Assembly (NCBI GenBank): GCA_964458265.1
Contig: CAYWIF010000033.1
Coordinates: forward strand, 1 to 34,960
Source: JAGVSR01 sp964458265
GTDB taxonomy: Bacteria > Pseudomonadota > Alphaproteobacteria > Rhizobiales > Hyphomicrobiaceae
Reading direction: 5' to 3'
DNA length: 34,960 nt
The translations under genes were made by a program, and so were the position numbers. The notes under the pieces are model-generated. The model searched no databases and was not told the DNA's origin. It was given only the letters and a program-made list of their open reading frames with translations. Shown here in pieces: positions 26,522-34,755 of the stretch (its first letter is position 1; every line of letters begins with the position of its first letter).

Positions 26522-27196
26522 ATGAAAAAGCCCCGATCGCGCCCGTTGAAGACCAGCAACGGCGCGTTAACCATGAAGTCCGGCGCACCCAAACAACGCC
26601 GTCCGGAACGATCCGTCTGCGTTTATTGCGGTTCCGGTCACGGCACCAACCCGGCGTATGCGGCCGCCGCCCGCAACCTCGGTCGCGACCTTGCCGGTGC
26701 CGGCCTTGGCCTCGTCTATGGCGGCGGCAGCCTTGGCCTCATGGGCGAGGTCGCGCGCGCCACGCTCGATGCGGGCGGCCACGTCACGGGCATCATCCCG
26801 TCGTTCCTCACCGAGCGCGAACATATGCTCAAGGACGTGAACGACCTGATCGTGACGCGCGACATGCACGAGCGCAAACAATTGATGTTCGATCATTCGT
26901 CTGCCTTCGTCGCCCTGCCGGGCGGGATCGGCACTCTGGAGGAACTTGTCGAGCAGTTGACGTGGTCCCAGCTCGGACGCCACACAAAGCCGATCATCGT
27001 TGCCGACATTGTCGGCTTCTGGTCGCCGTTCTTAAATTTGCTCACGCACATGCGGGCTGAAACCTTCATCCGTCCCGGTCTCGATGTACGCTTCAAGGTC
27101 GTCGCCGAAGCCGGCGACATCGTACCGGCAGTCCTGGCCGCGCTCGATCCCGGCCGCCCGACCGCCAACGACGAGGCGGTCCTGGCAAAGTTCTGA
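26522..27196 (+). CDS. LOG-family (TIGR00730) cytokinin-riboside phosphoribohydrolase-like protein
   Basis: LOG enzymes remove ribose 5-phosphate from nucleoside monophosphates, in plants and some bacteria to release active cytokinins; the role in most bacteria is not settled. The 224-residue protein has SVCVYCGSGHGTNPAY, GLVYGGGSLGLMGEVA, the MHERKQLM motif and the catalytic PGGIGTLEEL. An extra basic N-terminus of about 20 residues precedes the domain. The ATG at 26522 has GAGAAG nearby and is preferred over one at 26573 with no such site. Confidence 0.9.
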   Translation: MKKPRSRPLKTSNGALTMKSGAPKQRRPERSVCVYCGSGHGTNPAYAAAARNLGRDLAGAGLGLVYGGGSLGLMGEVARATLDAGGHVTGIIPSFLTEREHMLKDVNDLIVTRDMHERKQLMFDHSSAFVALPGGIGTLEELVEQLTWSQLGRHTKPIIVADIVGFWSPFLNLLTHMRAETFIRPGLDVRFKVVAEAGDIVPAVLAALDPGRPTANDEAVLAKF

Positions 27197-27341
27197 GGCG
27201 GCTGGACCAGAGCTTGGGACGAGAGTTGGAATAACCAGCCTCGTGCAACCGTTTTCTCGCCGCAGTGGTATGGTCATCCAGCCACTTGCAGGCTGCGGGT
27301 CACCCCGTTGCCCGCCGCGTCACCTCAGTCGCGAGGCCCGA

Positions 27342-28325
27342 ATGGCAAATCCCACAGGCAACGGCCCCATGTCCGAGCCAACGATCAAGCTCTCGCACAA
27401 TGTGGCCCATTCCCTGGCGCTACTCGCCGGCCTTGGGCTGGCATCGGGTCTCAGCGCCTATCTGATTGCCGGACTGGCGGGTATCGTGTGCGTGGCGCTG
27501 GTCATCCTCGGTCTTGCGTTTGCGGCACCGAAGGTCCCCGCCGAAACGCTGTTGCGTCTCTACTCCGCGCGGCTGCTCCCGCCGGACGAGAGCCAGCTAT
27601 CGAGCCTCATTGATGTGCTCTCGTGGCGCGCCGGCCTTTTGCAGCGCCCAGACCTTTATCTTATCCCGAGTTCGGCTTTGAACGCTTTCGCCGCCGGTAC
27701 GCCCGAACGGCCCGCCATCGCCATTTCCGAGGGCATGGTGCGCCGTCTCTCGATGCGCGAACTCGCCGGTGTCTTGGCCCACGAAATGAGCCATATCCGC
27801 AACGGCGACCTCTGGATCATGAGCCTCGCCGACGCCGCCGCGCGTCTCCTCCATGCCCTGGCGTACCTCGCCCTTGGTCTGGCCGCCTACAACATCGCCG
27901 CCTATTTCACCGGCGCCGCGATGATGTCGTGGCCGGCCATTGCCATCCTTTATCTGACGCCCGCCGCCCTCAATCTGGTCCAGCTCGCCCTGTCGCGTTC
28001 CCGCGAGTATGAAGCCGACCGGCTCGCCGTCGCTCTCACCGGCGACCCCGCAGGCCTCGCCTCCGCGCTTGATCGCGTCGAAACCTACACGGGTCATTTC
28101 TGGGAAGACCTGACACCGTCGGTCCATGCTCGCCGCGTGCCCCAACCGTCCCTGCTGCGCACGCACCCGCCTGCCGCCGAGCGCGTCGAGCGCCTTCGCC
28201 AATACTCCGGCCTGCACGCACCCGTCGCGCCGCTGGTCATCGTCGAACAGCCGATGCTCTCCCTTGTCGGCGTCGGTCCCGCCTCATTACGCCCGCGCTA
28301 TCGCTGGCTTGGCCTCTGGTACTGA
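27342..28325 (+). CDS. HtpX-like M48 zinc metalloprotease, membrane-bound
   Basis: This is an inner-membrane protease probably acting in membrane protein quality control. The 327-residue product has two N-terminal helices (about 22-62), a catalytic HEMSH at 147-151, further helices (about 165-215) and the third zinc ligand in SREYEADRLA (Glu at about 222). LYLIPSSALNAFAAGT matches the family. The ATG at 27342 has GAGG at six bases. It differs from classic HtpX by a longer C-terminal extension, so I call it HtpX-like. The upstream gap of 145 bases carries no gene. Confidence 0.9.
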   Translation: MANPTGNGPMSEPTIKLSHNVAHSLALLAGLGLASGLSAYLIAGLAGIVCVALVILGLAFAAPKVPAETLLRLYSARLLPPDESQLSSLIDVLSWRAGLLQRPDLYLIPSSALNAFAAGTPERPAIAISEGMVRRLSMRELAGVLAHEMSHIRNGDLWIMSLADAAARLLHALAYLALGLAAYNIAAYFTGAAMMSWPAIAILYLTPAALNLVQLALSRSREYEADRLAVALTGDPAGLASALDRVETYTGHFWEDLTPSVHARRVPQPSLLRTHPPAAERVERLRQYSGLHAPVAPLVIVEQPMLSLVGVGPASLRPRYRWLGLWY

Positions 28326-28535
28326 ATCACGACTTCTGTCACCTTCGTTGAACCGTACGGGTTCTGTCGGAGTTGACGTTCATCGTGTGTTCAGCAGTTG
28401 GCCGCGATACTGCCCAGATATCGCAGTTCAAGTCTCCGCGCTGCCCACGAGCCGCAATGTGTCCGCGCCGTCGCCGCATCAGGCATGGGCGCGTGTCGTG
28501 ATCCGGCTTGGAACCTAACCAGAATAGGAGCCGCC

Positions 28536-28937
28536 ATGGCACCTTCCATGATGAACCGGACAGTCAACCTGCGCATCTCGGCCTTTACCCTGGCCGCCCT
28601 GTCGCTGACGACCATGACCGCACCCGCCGCGTCCCAGACCGTCTATCGGGAATACGACGACGGTCGCGTTGAAACCTTCAACGGCGACGAGCCGGACCTT
28701 TCAACGGCCCCCCTGCGCCGCCCCCCGCCCCGCGCCTTCGACGAAGATGAGGACGAACGCTTCGAGCGCGACGATGCGGGCGACGATTTCGACGATGACG
28801 ACCAAGATGACGGCGAAACCGGCGATGACCGTCAGGGCACCCTCGACCTCGCCCCGCAAACCGCGCGCAAGGCCCCCGCGCCGCCGCCCTCGGTCGATGC
28901 CAAGCCCGGCGAACGCTCCTGGAAACCCGCCCTCTGA
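28536..28937 (+). CDS. Small secreted acidic protein, unrecognised
   Basis: The 133-residue protein has a signal peptide (ISAFTLAALSLTTMTA, cleavage near ASQ). A YREYDDGRVETFNGDEPD segment follows, then a proline patch. A strikingly acidic middle, about residues 68-98, is rich in Asp and Glu (FDDDDQDDGETGDD). It ends in a proline- and lysine-rich tail. I do not recognise the family. The acidic block could bind cations such as calcium but this is a guess from composition. The ATG at 28536 follows AGGAG closely. It lies 68 bases before meaB. Confidence 0.75.
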   Translation: MAPSMMNRTVNLRISAFTLAALSLTTMTAPAASQTVYREYDDGRVETFNGDEPDLSTAPLRRPPPRAFDEDEDERFERDDAGDDFDDDDQDDGETGDDRQGTLDLAPQTARKAPAPPPSVDAKPGERSWKPAL

Positions 28938-29005
28938 AGCAAACTCCGGGGACGGCTCGCCGCGCCCCGTTGCGCCTCGCGTCACCGTCACGTACAGCGA
29001 ACGGC

Positions 29006-29971
29006 ATGACGCGCGACACCGCCACCGCACCGCCCCTCCCGGAACCGGACCTCTCCGGTTTCGTGGCGCGTGTCGCCGCGCGTGAACGCCGGGCGGTGTC
29101 CGAAGCGGTCACCGAACTGGAACGGCTATCTGATCGCGCACCCGCGCTTCTGCGCGCCCTTCAGCCGCATCTCGGGCATGCACTCGTGGCAGGCTTCACC
29201 GGCCCGCCCGGCGCCGGCAAATCGACACTCGTTAACGCCGTCATCCGCGAATTGCGTGGCGCCGGCAAAACCGTCGCCGTCATCGCCGTCGACCCCTCCA
29301 GCCCCATTTCGGGCGGCGCCATCCTGGGCGATCGCATCCGCATGACCGCCGCACTCGACGACGACGGCGTCTTCGTCCGCTCGCTCGCATCGCGCGGCTA
29401 TCTCGGTGGTCTATCGCCCGCGGCCGTGCGCGTCATCGATGCCTTCGACGCGGCCGGTTTCGATTTGATCCTGCTCGAAACCGTCGGCACTGGCCAGAGC
29501 GAAATCGATGTCGCCGAAGTCGCCGACGTGCGCGTTGTTATCTCGGCCCCGGGACTGGGTGACGATATTCAGGCCATGAAATCGGGCCTGCTCGAAATTG
29601 CCGACATCCTCGTTGTCAACAAGGGTGACCGGCCCGGCGCGGAACAAACCCTGCAGCAGCTCGTCGGCGCGCTCTCGATCAGGGCGACGATCAAAGAAAA
29701 AATTCCGGTGCTGAAAACCACCGCCACCACCGGCGAAGGCGTCGATCAACTGCTGACTGCCATCCAAACCGTCGGCGACCGCGTTCACGCCGCCGGCCCA
29801 CAAACACGCCGCCGCCGCCGCGCCCGCTATCTCATCGCGCGCGCCGCCGCCGATCTCGTCGCCGCGCGCATCCGCCGTGGCGATGTCGCCCGCCTCGACG
29901 ATCTCTCCGACGGCGTCCTTGCCGGCACGCTGACTCCCGCCGCCGCCGCCGCCTCGCTTTTGAAAGATTGA
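29006..29971 (+). CDS. meaB: MeaB/ArgK-type G-protein chaperone
   Basis: MeaB guards the assembly and reactivation of adenosylcobalamin-dependent methylmalonyl-CoA mutase by using GTP. The 321-residue protein has the P-loop TGPPGAGKSTLV, the VDPSSPISGGAILGDRIRM switch region, ETVGTGQSEIDVAEVAD and the NKxD-type VVNKGDRPGA. Such proteins usually lie near mutase genes; none is in this window. The family is also named ArgK from an old mistaken kinase assignment. The ATG at 29006 has only a poor ribosome-binding site but precedes the conserved part closely. The C-terminus (about 265-321) is arginine- and alanine-rich. It converges with the pentapeptide gene, seven bases away. Confidence 0.92.
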   Translation: MTRDTATAPPLPEPDLSGFVARVAARERRAVSEAVTELERLSDRAPALLRALQPHLGHALVAGFTGPPGAGKSTLVNAVIRELRGAGKTVAVIAVDPSSPISGGAILGDRIRMTAALDDDGVFVRSLASRGYLGGLSPAAVRVIDAFDAAGFDLILLETVGTGQSEIDVAEVADVRVVISAPGLGDDIQAMKSGLLEIADILVVNKGDRPGAEQTLQQLVGALSIRATIKEKIPVLKTTATTGEGVDQLLTAIQTVGDRVHAAGPQTRRRRRARYLIARAAADLVAARIRRGDVARLDDLSDGVLAGTLTPAAAAASLLKD

Positions 29972-29978
29972 TTGAGCG

Positions 29979-30773
29979 CTAGCGGACCATACGATCCGTG
30001 TTGCTGGCCTGATCGAGGCCCTTGACCGTATCGAAGCCCTTGGCCCCGGAGAACTTCACTTCATCGAGATTGGCGCCGGTGAAGTCCGCGCCCGTGACAT
30101 CGGCACCGGAAAAATCCGCGCGCGTCAGATCGGCGCCGACAAAGCTCGCGCCTTTCGCGTTCGCATTCGTGAATGTGGCAAACCCCAGCCGGCTGCTGCT
30201 GAAATCCGCACCCTCAAGATTGGCGTCGTCGAAGTCGCCGCTGAAAAGTCCAGCGCGTGCGAGTGCGGTGGTGTCGCCTTTCGGATCGAGGCTGACGAAC
30301 TCAGCACCCTTGAGATCAGCCCCCTTGAAGTCGGCGAAGTCAAATCGGCCGAATAGCTTCGCACCGGCCATCTTGGCCCCCGTGAATTTCGGGGCCTCTG
30401 TCCAATTCGTGTCCGCCACCGTGAACGTCGAATAGATGCTCGGCCGCAGGATCGTTGCTTTCTCCAACGTCGCGCCGCTGAAATCGGCGCGCGTCAGCGT
30501 CGTCCTGTCAAGCCGCGCACCCGACAGGTCCGACCCTTTGAAGATGCCGTCCGACAGATCCGCGCCGAGCAGATCGGCGTTGGTCAGCCGCGCGCCCTTG
30601 AAGTCGATCCCTGCCAGATCGAGACCTGCCAGGTTCTTGCCCGAAAAGTCGATCGGCCGCCCGGCCTTCGCCTGAAAAAGCGAATGCGTCACGTCCTTCG
30701 CCGTGAAATCGGCAGCGGACGCCGCAACGGCGGACGCGCACATGGCGATCAGAATGACGGGCAACCGGGACAT
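29979..30773 (-). CDS. Secreted pentapeptide-repeat protein
   Basis: The 264-residue protein has a signal peptide (SRLPVILIAMCASAVAA, mature from about AADFTA). It is then almost entirely built of A(D/N)LxX-type pentapeptide repeats (IDFKGARLTNADLLGADLSD, then the GADFTGANL type), which fold as a right-handed quadrilateral beta-helix. An interruption of about 20 residues (KGDTTALARAGLFSG) breaks the coil near the middle. Function is unknown; cytosolic relatives can mimic DNA, but a signal peptide argues for an envelope role here. The ATG at 30773 has GAGG at six bases. Its start is 69 bases from the cimA stop, so it may be read from the cimA operon. Confidence 0.85.
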   Translation of the reverse strand: MSRLPVILIAMCASAVAASAADFTAKDVTHSLFQAKAGRPIDFSGKNLAGLDLAGIDFKGARLTNADLLGADLSDGIFKGSDLSGARLDRTTLTRADFSGATLEKATILRPSIYSTFTVADTNWTEAPKFTGAKMAGAKLFGRFDFADFKGADLKGAEFVSLDPKGDTTALARAGLFSGDFDDANLEGADFSSSRLGFATFTNANAKGASFVGADLTRADFSGADVTGADFTGANLDEVKFSGAKGFDTVKGLDQASNTDRMVR

Positions 30774-30842
30774 GCCAAACCTCAAGTGCACCTCAATGCC
30801 ATATAGAAGCTTTCGCTGGCGGCGGCCACAGCGGCACATCCC

Positions 30843-32462
30843 TCACGCCGCCGCGGCGCCGTCCCGAACGAGTTTGTAGTTGATGCTGTCGAGCAGCGCC
30901 TCAAAGCTCGCATCGATGATATTGGGCGACACACCGACCGTAATCCATCGCTCGCCTGTCACCGTGTCGAGCGTTTCGACGAGCACCCGCGTCACCGCCT
31001 CGGTGCCACCTGTCAGGATACGGACCTTATAGTCCACCAACTCGATTTCGTTGATGTGGTTTTGGTATTTGCCAAGGTCCTTGCGCAATGCCTGATCCAG
31101 CGCATTGACCGGACCATTGCCCTCGCCGACCGACCACAGCGGGTCGCTGGCGCCGTTCACGTGCACCTTCACGATCGCCTCGGAGACGGTCACCAGCTTG
31201 CCGAGCGCATTGTGCCGCCGCTCGACCATGACGCGAAAGCTGTCCACAGAGAAATACTGCGGCACATTCGAGAGCATCCGCCGCGCCAGGAGTTCGAACG
31301 ACGCTTCCGCCGCCTCATAGGAGTACCCGGCCGCCTCCCGCGCCTTCACCTCGTCCAGGAGCCGCGTGATCCGGTCGTCGTCACGATCCTGCGCCAGACC
31401 GAACCGTTCCAGCGCCGACAAAACATTGGAGCGCCCCGCTTGCTTGGAAACGAGCAGCCGCCGTTCGTTCCCCACCGTCTCCGGACGCACGTGCTCGTAC
31501 GTCTCCGGCTCCTTCAGGATGGCGGACGCGTGGATACCGGCCTTCGTCGCGAAAGCGCTTTCCCCGACGTAGGGCGCGTGCCGGTCCGGTGCTTGGTTCA
31601 AGACCTCATCGAGCACCCGGCTGGCGTGCGTCAGCGTGCGCAGCTTCTCCGGCGTGATGCCGGTCTCGAAATAGTTCGCAAACTCGCTTTTCAACAGCAG
31701 CGTCGGGATGATCGACGTCATGTTGGCGTTGCCGCACCGCTCGCCAAGTCCGTTCAGCGTTCCTTGAATCTGCCGCGCACCGGCGCGCACCGCGGCCAGC
31801 GAATTGGCGACGGCATTTTCCGTGTCGTTGTGCGTATGAATGCCGACATGCGATCCCGGCACCACGCCCACCACCTCGGCCACAATGCGTTCGACCTCAT
31901 GCGGCAAGGTTCCGCCGTTCGTGTCGCACAGAACGACCCAGCGTGCGCCGGCCTCGTAGGCGGTCTTCGCCACGCTCAGCGCATACGCCTTGTTTCCCTT
32001 GAACCCGTCGAAGAAATGCTCGCAGTCGAGCATCGCCTCCTTGTCCGAAGCGACGACAGCCTTGATGCTCTCCGCAATGCCTTGAAGATTTTCCTCGTTC
32101 GTAATCCCGAGCGCGACGCGGACGTGATAGTCCCACGACTTTGCGACCAGACACACGCTGTCGGCCGCCGACTGCAGCAGCGCCTGGAAGCCCGTATCGT
32201 TCGAGACCGAGCGCCCTGCCCGTTTCGTCATGCCGAACGCCGTGAAACGGCTCGTCGCAAGCTTAGGCTTCTCCGCAAATAATTCGCTGTCGGTCGGGTT
32301 GGACCCAGGATATCCGCCCTCGATGTAGTCGAGCCCGAGCTGATCCAGCACGCCGATGATCCGGCGCTTGTCGGGAAGCGAGAAATCGACGCCCGTCGTC
32401 TGCGCGCCGTCGCGCAGGGTCGTGTCGAAGAGATAAAGCCGTTCTTTCGTCATCTCGCTCAC
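30843..32462 (-). CDS. cimA: Citramalate synthase family enzyme (CimA-type)
   Basis: CimA condenses pyruvate with acetyl-CoA to (R)-citramalate, a threonine-independent entry to isoleucine. The 539-residue protein has DTTLRDGAQTTGVDFS, the metal-binding HTHNDTENAVANS and GTLNGLGERCGNAN, a KAGIHASAI motif and a C-terminal LeuA-like allosteric domain. DTTLRDGAQ and the length match the TIGR00977-type family, distinct from LeuA. The first codon is a GTG overlapping the preceding small gene's TGA (GTGA); an ATG three codons on (32453) is also possible with a GGTGAG before it. Substrate preference cannot be proved from sequence. Confidence 0.88.
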   Translation of the reverse strand: MSEMTKERLYLFDTTLRDGAQTTGVDFSLPDKRRIIGVLDQLGLDYIEGGYPGSNPTDSELFAEKPKLATSRFTAFGMTKRAGRSVSNDTGFQALLQSAADSVCLVAKSWDYHVRVALGITNEENLQGIAESIKAVVASDKEAMLDCEHFFDGFKGNKAYALSVAKTAYEAGARWVVLCDTNGGTLPHEVERIVAEVVGVVPGSHVGIHTHNDTENAVANSLAAVRAGARQIQGTLNGLGERCGNANMTSIIPTLLLKSEFANYFETGITPEKLRTLTHASRVLDEVLNQAPDRHAPYVGESAFATKAGIHASAILKEPETYEHVRPETVGNERRLLVSKQAGRSNVLSALERFGLAQDRDDDRITRLLDEVKAREAAGYSYEAAEASFELLARRMLSNVPQYFSVDSFRVMVERRHNALGKLVTVSEAIVKVHVNGASDPLWSVGEGNGPVNALDQALRKDLGKYQNHINEIELVDYKVRILTGGTEAVTRVLVETLDTVTGERWITVGVSPNIIDASFEALLDSINYKLVRDGAAAA

Positions 32463-32590
32463 CAGACGCCCGCCATTTTTAACGCGAGCACGACAGCCGC
32501 CGCCAGCACGGCGACCTTGAGGATCAGGTAATAGGTTGCGTGACGCTCAAAGGGCGGTCCCGTCTCGTCGCCGTCAGGTTTGCCCGTCAT
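32459..32590 (-). CDS. Small single-span membrane protein (43 aa), coupled to cimA
   Basis: A 43-residue frame starts at an ATG inside the last 17 bases of the acetyltransferase gene and ends in a TGA that overlaps the cimA GTG by four bases. Residues 1-18 are polar and acidic; residues 20-39 (YYLILKVAVLAAAVVLALKM) form one transmembrane helix. GAGGACGAGGACGG provides purine-rich sequence before the start. It is too short to be found by usual gene callers. Its fit between two coupled genes and its clean topology argue that it is real. Function unknown. Confidence 0.6.
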   Translation of the reverse strand: MTGKPDGDETGPPFERHATYYLILKVAVLAAAVVLALKMAGVW

Positions 32591-33098
32591 GGCCGTCCTC
32601 GTCGTCCTCGCGCGCCGCATCCTGTAGCCGCTTCTTCATGGTCGTCGTCGCCAGCCACTCTCCGTACCGTTCCACGGAGTTGCGCTGCGTCTGCACGTAA
32701 TCCCGGTCCTCGAAAAATGCGACCGCGGTTTCGGAGGCCTCGACCGTCATGTCCTTGGCCCCGCGCCCCGCGGCGATCGTTTCCAGCGCATCGCACAGCG
32801 CCGTCCCGATACCAGACCCCGCGTGATAGGGGTGAACGTAGAGCATGTCGAGGATGGTATTCTCTTTCAGTGAAGCAAACCCTGCCGGCTCGCCGTCCAG
32901 CTCCACAACCAGCGTCGTCGCCTGTTCCAGGCGCTCCCGGAAGGCGTCCGCGTCCTCCGCGAAGGCCACCCAGGCCGCACGCTGATCCTCGTCATACTCC
33001 TCTTGCGTTAATTCCTCGACGCTAGCCGCGAAAAGTTCGCGCAACGCCAGCGTATCGGCCGGCAGAAACGGCCGCAGCGGATAGTTGCCCGATGTCAT
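32574..33098 (-). CDS. GNAT-family N-acetyltransferase
   Basis: GNAT enzymes transfer the acetyl group from acetyl-CoA to an amine. The 174-residue protein has LYVHPYHAGSGIGTAL, the acetyl-CoA-binding motif A (the usual Q/RxxGxG/A written HAGSGIG), followed by an ALCDALETIAA helix and the AVAFFEDRDYVQ motif. The C-terminal 25 residues are rich in charged residues (KKRLQDAAREDDEDGHD), an extension that overlaps the next small gene. The ATG at 33098 overlaps the previous small gene's stop (ATGA). Substrate is not recognisable; it may act on a small molecule or a protein. Confidence 0.85.
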   Translation of the reverse strand: MTSGNYPLRPFLPADTLALRELFAASVEELTQEEYDEDQRAAWVAFAEDADAFRERLEQATTLVVELDGEPAGFASLKENTILDMLYVHPYHAGSGIGTALCDALETIAAGRGAKDMTVEASETAVAFFEDRDYVQTQRNSVERYGEWLATTTMKKRLQDAAREDDEDGHDGQT

Positions 33099-33220
33099 GG
33101 CGCAAAGCTCACCGGAACGAGCCCCGAAAGTAGCCCGGCGGCCAGCAGTGCCACCGGCACGAGCGCCAGCGCAAACCCCAGCCTGATCGACCGCGCCACC
33201 GCGCTCGATGCCGCGCGCAT
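33095..33220 (-). CDS. Small single-span membrane protein (41 aa)
   Basis: A 41-residue frame starts at the ATG at 33220 with GGAG eight bases upstream and ends in a TGA that overlaps the GNAT start (ATGA). After a basic N-terminus (ARSIRLG) residues 12-37 form one strongly hydrophobic segment, LALVPVALLAAGLLSGLVPV. An open frame extends upstream to 33352 but that part is not membrane-like and lies in another small gene. The ribosome-binding site and overlaps favour the short form. Confidence 0.58.
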   Translation of the reverse strand: MRAASSAVARSIRLGFALALVPVALLAAGLLSGLVPVSFAP

Positions 33221-33348
33221 CACTTGCTCTCCAAGAATGCCAGTTCCAGTAGCCCGAACGACCACGCCGCCAGCGCCAGTGCGGTCAGGATCATGCCCAG
33301 CCCGACGAGCCGCAGCCCCCACCGCACCGCCTTCGATTCCGTCGTCAT
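33220..33348 (-). CDS. Small single-span membrane protein (42 aa), first gene of the cimA operon
   Basis: A 42-residue frame begins at the ATG at 33348, with GGAG eight bases upstream. After a short polar start it has one hydrophobic helix, about residues 11-31 (GLGMILTALALAAWSFG). It ends LAFLESK with a TGA sharing one base with the next gene's ATG (TGATG). It is the first gene of a tightly coupled minus-strand set: 42 aa, 41 aa, GNAT, 43 aa, cimA. No cysteine or metal motif is visible. Function unknown. Confidence 0.56.
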   Translation of the reverse strand: MTTESKAVRWGLRLVGLGMILTALALAAWSFGLLELAFLESK

Positions 33349-33399
33349 CCAATCAACTCCAGTATTGCAACTGACCGCTTAAACGAGGCAACTCGCACC

Positions 33400-33606
33400 T
33401 CCCCTCCCCCTTGCGGGCAGGGGCCAGCGGTGGGGGTTGAACGCGCTCCGGTACAGCCGGCCCAAGCGCCCCCTCTCCCCATTGCCCTTGCAATGGGGAG
33501 AGGGTTGGGGTGAGGGGCAGCTACTTGCTCCATTACGAATGTTGCCCCTCACAAGTCTGTTGCTGCCCCTCACCCTAGCCCTCTCCCCGTGAAAACGGGG
33601 AGAGGG
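33400..33606. repeat. Cluster of palindromic C/G repeats downstream of cysS
   Basis: Three units related to those at 11103-11250. Unit one (33401-33423) has an imperfect CCCCTCCCC/GGGCAGGGG stem. Unit two has a perfect 14-base stem CCCTCTCCCCATTG (33471-33484) with 33491-33504, followed by GGGGTGAGGGGCAGC. Unit three is inverted: GCTGCCCCTCACCC, then a perfect 12-base stem CCCTCTCCCCGT (33579-33590) with 33595-33606 and a GAAA loop. Units two and three face each other, so they could form one large hairpin. The 260-base stretch between cysS and the small-protein operon holds no gene. Confidence 0.85.
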
Positions 33607-33615
33607 GAAAGCAGC

Positions 33616-34755
33616 TCACCTTGCCAGCTCCCACGTCGTCTCGATCTCACCGGTCTCCTTGTTCTTCGTGTCCTTGAGCGCAACGCCCATCGCAGCGAGT
33701 TCATCGCGAATGCGGTCGCTCTCCTTGAAGTCCTTCCGCTTCCGGGCTTCGAGCCGTGCTGCAACTAANNNNNNNNNNNNNNNNNNNNNNNNNNNNNNNN
33801 NNNNNNNNNNNNNNNNNNNNNNNNNNNNNNNNNNNNNNNNNNNNNNNNNNNNNNNNNNNNNNNNNNNNATCGTCACGAAATTGCCCAGCGACTTCGACAT
33901 CTTCTCGCCTTCGACCTGCAAGAAGCCGTTGTGCATCCACACGCGCGCCATCACATCCGTACCGAGCGCACAACAGCTCTGCGCGATCTCGTTCTCGTGA
34001 TGCGGGAACACCAGATCGATCCCGCCGCCGTGGATGTCGAACACGTCGCCAAGATGCTTCCAACTCATCGCCGAGCACTCGATGTGCCAGCCCGGACGCC
34101 CCGGCGTCTCAATCCCCTGGGGCGACGGCCACGCCGGCTCTCCCGGCTTCGAGGGCTTCCAGAGCACGAAGTCCATCGGCCCCTTCTTGTAAGGCGCCAC
34201 CTCGACCCGCGCCCCAGCTTCCATCTCCTCTAGAGACCGGTTCGACAGCCGGCCGTAAGCCGGCATCGACGACACATCGAACAGCACATGATCCGCCGCC
34301 ACATAGGCATGCCCGTTGGCAACCAGCCGGTCGCATAACGCCACCATCTCGGCGATGTGCTCCGTGGCTCGCGGCTCCACCGTCGGCGGCAACACGCCAA
34401 GCGCCGCGATGTCCCGGTGAAACTGCGCCGCCGTCTCTTCCGTCAGCTTGCGAATGCCAACTTCCGGCGCGAGGTCCGGATAGCGCTCGGCCGCCCGCGC
34501 ATTGATCTTGTCGTCCACGTCCGTGATGTTGCGCACGTACTCGACGCGCGACCCATCCGAAGCCTTCCCCGGCCCCGGATATAAGTGCCGCAGCAGCCGG
34601 TACAGCACGTCGAACACGATCACCGGGCGCGCATTGCCGATGTGCGCGAAGTCGTAGACCGTCGGCCCGCAGACGTACATGCGCACGGCTTGCGGATCGA
34701 TTGGATCGAACGCCTCCTTCTGCCGCGTCAACGTGTTGTAGAGCCTGAGAGACAT
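33616..34755 (-). CDS. cysS: Cysteinyl-tRNA synthetase, interrupted by an assembly gap
   Basis: CysS charges tRNA-Cys with cysteine. The N-terminal part has the zinc cysteine in MYVCGPTVYDF, the HIGH-type HIGNARP (about 38), the IHGGGIDLVFPHHENEIAQ motif and EKMSKSLGNF. About 100 Ns then replace sequence, and the frame resumes with LVAARLEARKRKDFKESDRI, the usual C-terminal helices. The parts add up to about 379 residues, whereas most bacterial CysS are about 460, so the true gap is probably some 200-400 bases longer than the Ns shown. The ATG at 34755 has AGAGGGC nearby. The frame matching across the Ns should not be over-read. Confidence 0.94.
   Translation of the reverse strand: MSLRLYNTLTRQKEAFDPIDPQAVRMYVCGPTVYDFAHIGNARPVIVFDVLYRLLRHLYPGPGKASDGSRVEYVRNITDVDDKINARAAERYPDLAPEVGIRKLTEETAAQFHRDIAALGVLPPTVEPRATEHIAEMVALCDRLVANGHAYVAADHVLFDVSSMPAYGRLSNRSLEEMEAGARVEVAPYKKGPMDFVLWKPSKPGEPAWPSPQGIETPGRPGWHIECSAMSWKHLGDVFDIHGGGIDLVFPHHENEIAQSCCALGTDVMARVWMHNGFLQVEGEKMSKSLGNFVTXXXXXXXXXXXXXXXXXXXXXXXXXXXXXXXXXXLVAARLEARKRKDFKESDRIRDELAAMGVALKDTKNKETGEIETTWELAR
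33769..33868. other. Assembly gap (100 N) within cysS
   Basis: An unbroken run of exactly 100 Ns lies between KMSKSLGNFVT and the C-terminal region of cysS. A round length suggests a fixed scaffold spacer of unknown true size. Confidence 0.98.

Noticed and set aside
31056..32282. Long plus-strand frame opposite cimA
   Set aside because: Antisense shadow of a clear enzyme gene.
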